From positions 122,427-186,426 of the forward strand of contig JAGASR010000034.1 in NCBI GenBank assembly GCA_017621705.1: 64,000 bases of DNA, read 5' to 3'. A model generated the notes under the pieces. It was not told where the DNA came from and searched no databases. It saw nothing but the letters and a program-made list of their open reading frames with translations. This document shows positions 50,858-58,414 of the stretch, piece after piece. Source of the DNA: Clostridia bacterium. GTDB lineage: Bacteria; Bacillota; Clostridia; Oscillospirales; UBA644. Made by a program: the position numbers and the translations under genes. Each line of letters opens with the position of its first letter. The stretch's first letter is position 1.

Positions 50858-51073
50858 TCAGGAATTTGTATCTGTGCCGAAACTTTCTCTGAAAAGAAGA
50901 GAGAACGACCACACGCCCGCAAGTCCGACGAGAGTATAAACTATTCTGCTGATGATCGATGTGTCTCCGCCGAAGAGCCATGCCACGGCATTGAACCCGA
51001 AAATGCCGACGCCGCCCCAGACGAGCGCGCCGATAACGACGAGAACGAGAGCCAATCTGTCGATAAGTCTCAT
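50858..51073 (-). CDS. DUF378-family small membrane protein
   Basis: 71 residues from the second ATG (51073), which has AAGGAG 9 bases upstream; the ATG at 51082 directly abuts that site. Two hydrophobic helices: LALVLVVIGALVWGGVGIFG and IISRIVYTLVGLAGVWSFSL, with the family order I-G-A-x-x-W-G and G-F-N-A-V-A-W-L-F-G between. Function unknown. Confidence 0.85.
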   Translation of the reverse strand: MRLIDRLALVLVVIGALVWGGVGIFGFNAVAWLFGGDTSIISRIVYTLVGLAGVWSFSLLFRESFGTDTNS

Positions 51074-51177
51074 GGAATTCATCTCCTTGAAAATGTTTTT
51101 TCGTCCGAGATGAGTATTTCCGCATAGAGGACAAATATACGTCTTTTCAGATTTTTGTTAAAATTTTATAAAAACGG

Positions 51178-52101
51178 CTATTTTTTCAGACTTGTAATCT
51201 TTTTCCAGTTGATCGGAAACCCCATATACGAATAAAGGGAGGTTTCCGTTAACGATCTTGCGTTTTTAAGATAATGATTTATTATTTTATTCAGATTAAG
51301 CTGGAATTTTTTAAAATCTTCATTTGATAAAAGATATCTGAAAGAAACAACCAACGAAAAAAGATCTCTTTTTCCGTAAATATATTCGGTTCCTTTTTTC
51401 GGGATATTAAGTTTTTCATGTAATGCGGTGTTGGGAATCGCATTTTTTGTCTGATAAGAAAAAAGTCGTTCGTTATGGGCACATACGTTTCTGAACTTTG
51501 TTATTACGCTTAAATATTGCTCTAACTGTTTTTCGTTCACCTTGTCAAAGTTTTTGGATATTTTTACTTTAAGGTCAGGCGTAAGACATCCGTAAAATTT
51601 TGAAAGTGAACCGAGAGGCAAAGCGCAAACAACCACCCAAAGAAGAACATTTCCGTATTTTACCCTTTGATGATTTATATAATCATAGTCATTGTTTTTA
51701 TTTGCCAGATTGTCAAGCCGAACGATGAGTTCTTTCGTATCTTTGTTACGGTAATAATTTTTTTCGTCAAGATAACAGTTTTGCTGTTGACCGTGCTTTT
51801 CCGTAAAATAGTATGAGAGCAATGATCGGATATTTCTCTCAATTATCATTATGTATTTAAAAAACAGCTCACGAAGATTTTCATCGAATTTGTAAAGATC
51901 GACTATTTCGTCAAAAGTCGTTCCGTCTTTGTATTTTTTTGTTGTAGGATTCTTAAACGGATTTTTGTAGCCGCCGATAAGTCCGAAATAACCTATCTGT
52001 TTGAGCGTTTTTAGCGTATACTCTTTGTCCGGGATTGTCAGATTTTTTTCGTTTTGCAGATAATTGATCTGATCATCAAAAGATAAAAACGGTTTATTCA
52101 T
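51178..52101 (-). CDS. Abi_2 (AbiD/F-like) HEPN-domain protein, predicted abortive-infection RNase
   Basis: 307 residues. PFLSFDDQINYLQNEKNLTI, LKQIGYFGLIGGYKNPF, then FKYIMIIERNIRSLLSYYF and the HEPN active-site motif R-x-x-x-x-H in KFRNVCAHNERLF (Arg204-His209) define the Abi_2 family (PF07751). HEPN motifs of this type cut RNA. GGAGAAAACC precedes the ATG. It is transcribed behind a short terminated RNA (52114-52182) with the only promoter in front of that RNA. Strongly AT-rich against its neighbours, indicating transfer. Confidence 0.88.
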   Translation of the reverse strand: MNKPFLSFDDQINYLQNEKNLTIPDKEYTLKTLKQIGYFGLIGGYKNPFKNPTTKKYKDGTTFDEIVDLYKFDENLRELFFKYIMIIERNIRSLLSYYFTEKHGQQQNCYLDEKNYYRNKDTKELIVRLDNLANKNNDYDYINHQRVKYGNVLLWVVVCALPLGSLSKFYGCLTPDLKVKISKNFDKVNEKQLEQYLSVITKFRNVCAHNERLFSYQTKNAIPNTALHEKLNIPKKGTEYIYGKRDLFSLVVSFRYLLSNEDFKKFQLNLNKIINHYLKNARSLTETSLYSYMGFPINWKKITSLKK

Positions 52102-52113
52102 AGGTTTTCTCCT

Positions 52114-52182
52114 AAAAAAAGAGGAGCCCCCGCAGGAACTCCCCTGGTCGCAGGCCTCTCGGGTTTCTGCAACTCGATCACT
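52114..52182 (-). ncRNA. Structured leader RNA of the Abi_2 gene, candidate RNA antitoxin
   Basis: From the predicted start near 52182 the RNA is about 69 nt. It folds GTTGCAG-(13)-CTGCGAC and then AGGGGAG-(12)-CTCCTCT (52139-52145 with 52120-52126), followed by T7. That is a complete intrinsic terminator only 13 bases before the Abi_2 start codon, so most transcripts should stop there. The unit is GC-rich (CCCGAGAGGCC, CTGCGGGGGCTCC) inside AT-rich surroundings, which argues for a selected RNA. Confidence 0.7.
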
Positions 52183-52188
52183 GAACAT

Positions 52189-52217
52189 ATTATACAAAAA
52201 ACAAGAGTTTTTGTCAA
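52189..52217 (-). promoter_or_regulatory. Promoter of the Abi_2 leader RNA
   Basis: On the - strand: TTGACA (52212-52217), 17-base spacer, TATAAT (52189-52194). A consensus-perfect sigma-A promoter. Confidence 0.9.
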
Positions 52218-52285
52218 GCCCCCGAGGGGATTGTTTAAAATACGTTCAAAGATAGTATATGCGAAAAATCGGTTTTTATTTGCGC

Positions 52286-53059
52286 TCATTTAAACGGCTT
52301 TTCTTTCCTCAGCTCATCAATAATTACAGCGATAGGATCGTTGTTGCAGCTGACCGTTACGATGTCCGCGGCGGCGAGAACGTCGGGCGAAGAATCTCTT
52401 ACGCAAACGCCGATATCAGCCATTAAAAGCATTTCTATATCGTTATCGTAATTGCCTGCGGTGACGGCAAGACGTGAGCCCGTAAGCGCTTTCGTTTTCA
52501 TGACGGAGTTGCCTTTGCCGCCGTTTTTCGAGAACATTTCAAGCCCTTCCGACCAGCCTCTGCAGAATTTATATCCGGGGAATTCTTTCGGGACAATGTC
52601 TTTTAGACGAGCCGTTTTTTCGCGGTTCTGAATAAACATTATATCAAACATTCTTTCGTTTATTCTGCCGAGAAAACTGTCTGCATCCTCGCCGTCCTGC
52701 TGCGCGAAATGTCCTTCTTCGCCGTGGATCTGAACCTGCCCGACGTCGGAAAAAGTTTCCATTATTTTTTTTATATCGTATTTTGCGCTTTCGTCAAGCG
52801 GATGTTTTTCTATAAATTCACGTGATTTCGGGTCGAAGATCATCGAACCGTTGAGCGCCACGATATATGTGTTGCAAACGAAAATATCCGAAAATTTTTC
52901 GGGATGATACGGCGGTCTGCCTGTCGCAACGGTGAAAAGTCCGCCGTTTTTCTGAAAATATATTATCGCTTCTGCATTTCTTGCGCTTATCTCGCCGCGC
53001 GTGTTCGTCATCGTGCCGTCCATATCGGAGCATAAAATTATTCCGTCGTAAATTCCCAT
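52286..53059 (-). CDS. HAD-family hydrolase, Cof-like (HAD-1)
   Basis: 257 residues. Motif I LCSDMDGTMT (Asp nucleophile and acid/base, residues about 11-13), motif II ATGRP, the C2-type cap (FGIHGE-like VQIHGEEGHFAQ), Lys in NGGKGNSVMK and motif IV TAGNYDNDIEML. Cytoplasmic sugar- or nucleotide-phosphatase of unknown substrate. Three bases separate it from the upstream HAD gene, so the pair is coupled. Confidence 0.88.
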   Translation of the reverse strand: MGIYDGIILCSDMDGTMTNTRGEISARNAEAIIYFQKNGGLFTVATGRPPYHPEKFSDIFVCNTYIVALNGSMIFDPKSREFIEKHPLDESAKYDIKKIMETFSDVGQVQIHGEEGHFAQQDGEDADSFLGRINERMFDIMFIQNREKTARLKDIVPKEFPGYKFCRGWSEGLEMFSKNGGKGNSVMKTKALTGSRLAVTAGNYDNDIEMLLMADIGVCVRDSSPDVLAAADIVTVSCNNDPIAVIIDELRKEKPFK

Positions 53060-53062
53060 AGT

Positions 53063-53887
53063 CTATTTCTCCATGTTTTCGATAATGTATCTCGCAACGC
53101 TGTCTTCGGTGTTTTTACCGATTATTTTATCAGCCGCGGCTTTGACTTTTTCGTGCGCATTCCCGACCGCAATTTTTATATCGCATGCCTCGAAAAGCGG
53201 CAGATCGTTAAGGTTGTCGCCAAAACCCACGACTGCGTCAAACCCGTATTTTTCTCGCAGAAAGTCAACGCCGTGCTTTTTCGATGCGGTATCTGCGAAA
53301 ATTTCAAGATACCAGCCGTCCGTCTCGTAAATATCTTTATAATACGTATAGTTGATGCCGGTAATATTTTTGATCTTTTCAACAGCATCAAAAACCGTTT
53401 TTTCATCGTCCATGACCGCAAAATACGTTATCTCTTCGTCGATCTCGTCGGTCGAGCCGATCTGCGTGAATTTTTTATTGTATTTTTTTATGCGCTCGTC
53501 GATAAATTCGCGCATCATCGTGTTTTTGATCTCGGTATAGTACGTTTTGAGCCCGTCCGAATTTGTATAGATAAACGGGCTTGCGCCTGCCTCTGCGAGT
53601 TTTTCGCCTACGGTTTTTGCGGTCGCCTTTTCGATGACTTGGGTGCTGACGTATTCCTTTTTCCGTATGTCGTAGACGGAAACGCCGTTCTGCGTTATCG
53701 AGGGGACGGTCGGGCGCGCGTCTTTCATAATTCCGTCTACCGTTGCCGCAGTTCTCGCCGTCGCAACCGCGAAAAAGACGCCGTTTTTATATGCAATATT
53801 CAAAAGTTCTGCCGATTTTGCGGAAAGCTCCGCATTTTTGCCGAGCAATGTTCCGTCAAGATCGGAGATGAAGAGGGTTTTGGGCAT
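53063..53887 (-). CDS. HAD-family hydrolase, Cof-like (HAD-2)
   Basis: 274 residues. Motif I FISDLDGTLLG (Asp9/Asp11 region), motif II VATARTAATV, KHGVDFLREKYG (lysine) and motif IV VVGFGDNLNDLPLFEACD. A C2 cap lies between. Paralogue of the following gene with low identity, in the same operon. Array 2 of AGCTAAAT hairpins lies just upstream of its start. Confidence 0.9.
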   Translation of the reverse strand: MPKTLFISDLDGTLLGKNAELSAKSAELLNIAYKNGVFFAVATARTAATVDGIMKDARPTVPSITQNGVSVYDIRKKEYVSTQVIEKATAKTVGEKLAEAGASPFIYTNSDGLKTYYTEIKNTMMREFIDERIKKYNKKFTQIGSTDEIDEEITYFAVMDDEKTVFDAVEKIKNITGINYTYYKDIYETDGWYLEIFADTASKKHGVDFLREKYGFDAVVGFGDNLNDLPLFEACDIKIAVGNAHEKVKAAADKIIGKNTEDSVARYIIENMEK

Positions 53888-53901
53888 AAAGACTCCTTAA
53901 A

Positions 53902-53978
53902 AGCTAAATTCGGCAAAGCCGAGCTGAATTGCTTCGCAGCTAAATACGCAACGGAGTTGCGAGCTAAATAGCGCAGCT
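53902..53978 (+). repeat. AGCTAAAT mini-hairpin array 2
   Basis: On the + strand: AGCTAAAT, TCGGC-AAA-GCCGA, GCTGAAT, GC-TTC-GC, AGCTAAAT, CGCAAC-GGA-GTTGCG, AGCTAAAT, GCGCAGCTGAAA. It lies between the HAD-2 start and the end of the four-helix-bundle gene, oriented toward the latter. Confidence 0.85.
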
Positions 53979-53987
53979 GAAAGGTTT

Positions 53988-54344
53988 TTATTGATTTTCT
54001 TTTTTTAGTGTGTTTATGGAAGATATCAGCATTCTTCGGATCTGACCGCAGGTGTTTAATAATGATCTGTATTGATCGTTGTTTATATATTCAGTTCGGT
54101 TCAGAAGTTCTAACCAATAATCCGTTTCATAACATTCTTTCAATGCTATTTGCATTTTGGCTATAAAATCTGCCGTGCTGTGAGCATATTTGGATTCGTG
54201 GATATTTGCACCGATCGATGTACCTGAACGCATGAGCTGACTTGTTAAAACATACTCTCTTTGGTTTTCCTTAATGATCTTACATATTTTAACGATCTCA
54301 ACAGCAAAATCTTTTGATTTACTCAACATAATGCTTTCCGACAT
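53988..54344 (-). CDS. Four-helix-bundle protein (23S rRNA intervening-sequence protein family)
   Basis: 118 residues from the ATG at 54344 (GGGTGG 8 bases upstream). LSKSKDFAVEIVKICKIIKE, LTSQLMRSGTSIGANIHESK and IALKECYETDYWLELLNRTE are the TIGR02436/S23 hallmarks. Relatives are encoded in rRNA intervening sequences and, as Avd, in diversity-generating retroelements; neither an rRNA nor a reverse transcriptase is in the window. It is bracketed by two AGCTAAAT arrays that point toward it from both sides. Confidence 0.9.
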   Translation of the reverse strand: MSESIMLSKSKDFAVEIVKICKIIKENQREYVLTSQLMRSGTSIGANIHESKYAHSTADFIAKMQIALKECYETDYWLELLNRTEYINNDQYRSLLNTCGQIRRMLISSINTLKKENQ

Positions 54345-54395
54345 CTTTTCCACCCCGATACTTTGTTTTTTGATAGCCGAATCATACACACGAAC

Positions 54396-54474
54396 GAGCC
54401 TTGCTCATTTAGCTTGCCGCAGGCAAATTTAGCTGACCGAAGGTCTATTTAGCTCGCCGTCAGCGAATTTAGCT
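54396..54474 (-). repeat. AGCTAAAT mini-hairpin array 3
   Basis: Plus strand shows ATTTAGCT between GAGC-CTT-GCTC, TGCC-GCA-GGCA, GACC-GAA-GGTC and TCGC-CGTCA-GCGA. Opposite orientation to array 2, with the four-helix-bundle gene between them. Confidence 0.88.
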
Positions 54475-54638
54475 ATCTTCAGATTTATTATACCACATTT
54501 CTCCGCTTTCCGTCAAGATTTCCCATGGAAAGATTTTAGGGGTTACAAAAGGGCGGTCGGTATGTTAAAATATTATAGGTCGCGGCTGTGGCGGCGACAT
54601 TATCCACTCAGAAAAACAGATCTAAGGAGAATATTTGA

Positions 54639-55619
54639 ATGAAAAAAATATGTTCCGCGGCAGTGTGCGCCGCAATGGCAGTCTTTCTATCTTTGCCGCT
54701 TACTGCGGCGACGGTCGGCAAGGTTGCGACGAATAACACGTCTCTCAACGTCCGAAGCGGCGCGGGGACAGGCTATTCGATCGTTTCGTCCGCACCGAAA
54801 AATTCTTATCTGACGGTCGAGAGCGAAAAAGACGGCTGGCTGAAAGTCCGCTACGGCGCGAATAATTACGGCTGGGTCTCGGATGACTACATAACCTCCG
54901 TACCGTCAAAATCGAGATATGTAACGACTTCTTACGGCAAATTAAACGTCCGAAGCGGCGCGGGCAAGGGGTATTCGATCGTTACACGGCTTTCGAGAGG
55001 CACGGAAGTGCTCGTCATTTCCGAGAGCGGAAACTGGTCGAAGATCGTCTATAACGGCAATAAAGTCGGTTGGGTCAGCTCGGAATTTCTGACTTCTGCA
55101 GGCTCGACGGGGAGCGGTTCTGCGTCAGACAATACGACAACTCCCGTTTCGGGGGCGGTCTATCTTTCGATTCCGAGATATTCGCAGACCGACAGCCGCT
55201 GGAAATACGACTATTTAGGCTATTCGTCAAAGACGATCGGAAGTTCGGGCTGTACGACGACCTGCATTGCGATGGCTGAAACGCACCTTCGCGGCTATAC
55301 CGTCTACCCCGATGCGATGGAAAACGAGCTTTCGTATTCTTCGAGCGGTGATCTTTATTGGCCGAACGGTTATAATGCAGTCTTTTCGAAAGATTTTTCG
55401 CTGATCCTTTCCGAGCTTCGCGCAGGCAGACCCGTTCTCGTCGGCTCAAAAACGTATTCGGGCGGTCAACATTGGGTTCTTGTCACGGGCTATAACGGCG
55501 GCGGACTTAAAGCTTCGTCGTTTATTATCAACGACCCCGGGACGAGCGCAAGGACGAACCTTTCGCAGTTCTTCTCCGCATTCCCCGTGTTTTATAAACT
55601 TGTAACGGTGAGGAGCTAA
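54639..55619 (+). CDS. Secreted protein with two SH3b domains and a C39-like peptidase domain
   Basis: 326 residues. Signal peptide MKKICSAAVCAAMAVFLSLP with cleavage near LTA. Two bacterial SH3 repeats (about 28-85, LNVRSGAGTGYSIVSSAPKN; 92-150, LNVRSGAGKGYSIVTRLSRG) for cell-wall binding, a Ser/Thr linker, then a C39_2-type papain-like domain: Cys in SSGCTTTCIAM (near 204), His in GGQHWVLVTGY (near 277) and Asp in IINDPGTS. Probably a wall-bound peptidase. Its stop codon TAA is the TAA of the first AGCTAAAT octamer. Confidence 0.87.
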   Translation: MKKICSAAVCAAMAVFLSLPLTAATVGKVATNNTSLNVRSGAGTGYSIVSSAPKNSYLTVESEKDGWLKVRYGANNYGWVSDDYITSVPSKSRYVTTSYGKLNVRSGAGKGYSIVTRLSRGTEVLVISESGNWSKIVYNGNKVGWVSSEFLTSAGSTGSGSASDNTTTPVSGAVYLSIPRYSQTDSRWKYDYLGYSSKTIGSSGCTTTCIAMAETHLRGYTVYPDAMENELSYSSSGDLYWPNGYNAVFSKDFSLILSELRAGRPVLVGSKTYSGGQHWVLVTGYNGGGLKASSFIINDPGTSARTNLSQFFSAFPVFYKLVTVRS

Positions 55620-55897
55620 ATAGACCTTCGGTCAGCTAAATTCGGCAAAGCCGAGCTAAATAGCGAACGAAGTCCGCAGCTAAATAGACCTTCGGTCAGC
55701 TAAATTCGGCAGAGCCGAGCTAAATAGCGAACGAAGTTCGCAGCTAAATAGACTTCGGTCAGCTAAATTCGGCAAAGCCGAGCTAAATAGACCTACGGTC
55801 AGCTAAATTTACAACTCGTTGAGTTGTAAGCTAAATTGACCTTACGGTCAGCTAAATAGTGCTTCGCACAACTAAATATGCCTACGGCAAGCGAAAT
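55614..55897 (+). repeat. AGCTAAAT mini-hairpin array 4 (13 hairpins)
   Basis: Thirteen different stem-loops alternate with (A)GCTAAAT: GACC-TTC-GGTC, TCGGC-AAA-GCCGA, GCGAAC-GAA-GTCCGC, GACC-TTC-GGTC, TCGGC-AGA-GCCGA, GCGAAC-GAA-GTTCGC, GAC-TTCG-GTC, TCGGC-AAA-GCCGA, GACC-TAC-GGTC, TTACAAC-TCGTT-GAGTTGTAA, TGACC-TTAC-GGTCA, GTGC-TTC-GCAC, TGCC-TAC-GGCA. Units 1-3 and 4-6 repeat as a block of about 64 bases. The first octamer supplies the stop codon of the upstream gene. Confidence 0.93.
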
Positions 55898-55906
55898 AAA
55901 AAAATA

Positions 55907-55942
55907 CAGAGCAGATTTTGGGTTAAACCTTTTTCTGCTCTG
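55907..55942. terminator. Terminator between two convergent hairpin arrays
   Basis: CAGAGCAGA / TCTGCTCTG stem with inner AAAGG-type pairing (TTTTGGGTTAAACC), T-rich on + side, A/T-rich on the other. It lies exactly between arrays 4 and 5. Confidence 0.8.
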
Positions 55943-55950
55943 TTTATTTT

Positions 55951-56068
55951 CAGCTGTATTTATACAATTTAGCTACGAAGTAATTTAGCTTTGCAACTTG
56001 TTGCAAAATTTAGCTGTGCGAAGCACAATTTAGCGTGCCTCAGGCACATTTAGCTGCACGCAGTGCTA
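55951..56068 (-). repeat. AGCTAAAT mini-hairpin array 5 (6 hairpins)
   Basis: On the - strand, after the GH31 stop: GCAC-TGC-GTGC, GTGCC-TGA-GGCAC, GTGC-TTC-GCAC, TTGCAAC-AA-GTTGCAA, TAC-TTC-GTA, TGTA-TAAA-TACA, each separated by (A)GCTAAAT. The pair TTGCAAC...GTTGCAA then TAC-TTC-GTA recurs in the same order in array 6. Confidence 0.92.
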
Positions 56069-58033
56069 TTTCACTCTTCTGTAGACCGGCATATAATCGA
56101 TCGGAGCGTTCGCAGTGATAAATTCGCCCTTGCTTTCGATAATTCCGCTGCCGTCCATCGCTTCCCATTTGCCTTCGGGCAGGTAGACTTCTCTTTGGCG
56201 TGCGCCGTATTCGGTAACGGGTGCTACAAGATAATCAGAGCCGAACATATATTCGTCTTTGATCTCCCATGCCTTTTCGTCGTTCGGGAATTCGAGGAAG
56301 AGCGCTCTCATCATCGGAATACCCGTTTGCTGTGTCTGTTTTGCGGAAGCTTTGATATATTCTTTCATGCCCTCTCTGATGCCGAGGTATTTGACGAATA
56401 TCTCGTAATTTTCTTCGCCGTAGCTCCAGATCTCATTCGGCGAACCTGTGTGGCAGAAGCCGCCGCCTCTGTTTCCGGTATCTTTTGCGAGCGGTTCGAT
56501 ATCGTGCGGACCTCTGTCTCCGTGCATTCTAAGAATCGGCATGAATGCCGCCCACTGGTACCAACGTACAAGCAGTTCTTTGAATACGGGATCGTGAATG
56601 TTTCCGCCCTCAAATCCACCCGTGTCGGAGATCCAGTAGGGGATGCCTGCGATGCCCATGTTAAGACCGTTTGTGATCTGACGTTTCATCTGTGAGAATG
56701 TGCAGTCAATATCTCCCGACCAGACAAGTGCGCCGTATTTCTGGCTTCCGACCCATGCGCAGCGGACGAGCGTTAAAATATCTTCGGTGCCGTTCTTTTT
56801 TAATCCTTCGTAGACGGTCTGGACGTAATTTCTCGGGTAGAAGTTTCCCACCTGAAGCTCCGGACCGATGTAATAACGGTGAAGGTCTCTGTCGTAGAAA
56901 GAATATTCGGGTTCCGCAACATCGAGCCAGAACATGTCGATGCCGTACTGTCCGTAATTTTTCTTGAGAATGTCTGCGGCAAACTCCCTGCCGTCGGGAT
57001 TCGTTGCATCGAAGAAATAAGACTGTCCGCCAAAGTCGAACATTATATGGTTTCCTCTGTCTGAGGAGACAAGATAGCCATTTCTGTAAAGATCACCGAA
57101 ATTCTTGCTTCTTGAATCGACGGTCGGCCAGACGGAGACCATCAGTCTGATGCCGTACGATTTCAGTTCATCGACCATTGCCTGCGGATCGGGCCAGTAA
57201 TCGGGGTCGAAATCCCAGTCGCCCTGATATATCCAATGGAAAAAGTCGATTACGATAACGTCGAGCTTGATGCCTCTGCGGTGGTATTCTCTCGCAACGG
57301 AAAGAAGCTCTTCCTGTGTGCGGTAACGCAGTTTACATTGCCAAAGACCGAGCAGAGATTCGGGAAGCTCCGTCGCTCTGCCCGTAACTTCGGTATATTT
57401 TTCCATTATTTTTGCGGGCTCATCGGCTGCGCATACCCAGTAGTCTATCTTTTTTGTTGAACGTGCTGTCCACTCCGTCACGTTGTCCGCAAAGGAAACG
57501 GAACCTATCGCAGGATTGTTCCATAAAAATCCGTAGCCTCTGTTTGAGATAAAGAACGGCACGGAGATCTGCGCGTTTCTGTGCGCAAGCTCAAGATTGC
57601 AACCCTTGAGATCGTAATTTGCGGTAAGATACTGACCCATGCCGTGGATCTTTTCTCCGTCGTGCGCAGTAAATCTTACGTTTACGGCAAAATCGTTCGT
57701 TCCGAGAATCGGAGCATAATCTCTGCATTTTAAATTTAAATGAGAACGGCTCGGCAGTTCTTCAAAGAGAATATTGCCGTCTTTTGAAAATGAAAGACGG
57801 TTCCAAAGGATCGTGCATCTCAGACCGTCGTTTTCGATATATGCGTGTTTGTTTTCTTCCGATTGAAGTTCGATTTTTACGTCTTTCGGTGCGGTTTCGT
57901 CAAGCGCCCAGTTTTCTTCGGGGATCTTGCCGAAGGGCACTGCACAGACTCTTAGACCGCGGCCCCATGCTTCGATGCGGACCGTTTCGTTCGCGTTTAT
58001 TAAAATAAGGCTTGTTTCTGTCGCTTTTATCAT
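56066..58033 (-). CDS. Glycoside hydrolase family 31 (alpha-xylosidase/alpha-glucosidase)
   Basis: 655 residues, no signal peptide, so acts on imported oligosaccharides. N-terminal beta domain, then LLGLWQCKLRYRTQEELLSV, KLDVIVIDFFHWIYQGDWDF, nucleophile in DMFWLDVAEPE (about residue 370), acid/base in LVWSGDIDCTFSQMKRQI, and WAAFMPILRMHGDRGP. The FFHWIYQGDWDFDPDYWPDP stretch resembles YicI-type alpha-xylosidases. GGGG precedes the ATG. Transcribed away from the GH43 gene. Confidence 0.88.
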   Translation of the reverse strand: MIKATETSLILINANETVRIEAWGRGLRVCAVPFGKIPEENWALDETAPKDVKIELQSEENKHAYIENDGLRCTILWNRLSFSKDGNILFEELPSRSHLNLKCRDYAPILGTNDFAVNVRFTAHDGEKIHGMGQYLTANYDLKGCNLELAHRNAQISVPFFISNRGYGFLWNNPAIGSVSFADNVTEWTARSTKKIDYWVCAADEPAKIMEKYTEVTGRATELPESLLGLWQCKLRYRTQEELLSVAREYHRRGIKLDVIVIDFFHWIYQGDWDFDPDYWPDPQAMVDELKSYGIRLMVSVWPTVDSRSKNFGDLYRNGYLVSSDRGNHIMFDFGGQSYFFDATNPDGREFAADILKKNYGQYGIDMFWLDVAEPEYSFYDRDLHRYYIGPELQVGNFYPRNYVQTVYEGLKKNGTEDILTLVRCAWVGSQKYGALVWSGDIDCTFSQMKRQITNGLNMGIAGIPYWISDTGGFEGGNIHDPVFKELLVRWYQWAAFMPILRMHGDRGPHDIEPLAKDTGNRGGGFCHTGSPNEIWSYGEENYEIFVKYLGIREGMKEYIKASAKQTQQTGIPMMRALFLEFPNDEKAWEIKDEYMFGSDYLVAPVTEYGARQREVYLPEGKWEAMDGSGIIESKGEFITANAPIDYMPVYRRVK

Positions 58034-58414
58034 TTTAATTCCCCTTTTTTAAGTCAGGTTATATATTGATTATATCATACTTTGGACATATTTTCAATAG
58101 CAAAGAGGAAATTATCGGGTTAAATGATAAATAACCGGTGTTAAGTGATAACGCTTTACAGTATGCCGATTCCCACCGATTTTGCGCTGAAACAGCGGTA
58201 AATTCCTACTTTTTAACGGAAAAATCCGAAGTTCAGGCTTTTCAATATGGATTTTGACCGATAACCGAAAAGCGAATTATGTAAAGTTAAAAGCCTTTAC
58301 GCTTGAAAAATACGCTCAAAGCACCTCCCGTTTTCCGTAAAAAATTACCGTTGCTTTATTGACAAACGAACATCGGTATGATAAAATAAAATAAAAAAAT
58401 ATCAGGAGGAAACT
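58034..58414. promoter_or_regulatory. Divergent control region of GH31 and GH43
   Basis: Gene-free. GH31 promoter on the - strand: TTGAAA (58092-58097), 17, TATAAT (58069-58074). GH43 promoter on the + strand: TTGACA (58359-58364), 17, TAAAAT (58382-58387). Two direct repeats GTTAAATGATAA (58119-58130) and GTTAAGTGATAA (58140-58151), 21 bases apart, could bind a regulator on one face of the helix. The remaining ~200 bases show no clear element. Confidence 0.7.

Noticed and set aside
53988..54344. rRNA intervening sequence or diversity-generating retroelement
   Set aside because: The protein family fits, but there is no rRNA, reverse transcriptase or template repeat in the window.
55614..55897. 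CRISPR array
   Set aside because: The constant unit is only 8 bases, the intervals are 10-21 bases and self-complementary, units recur, and no cas gene is present.
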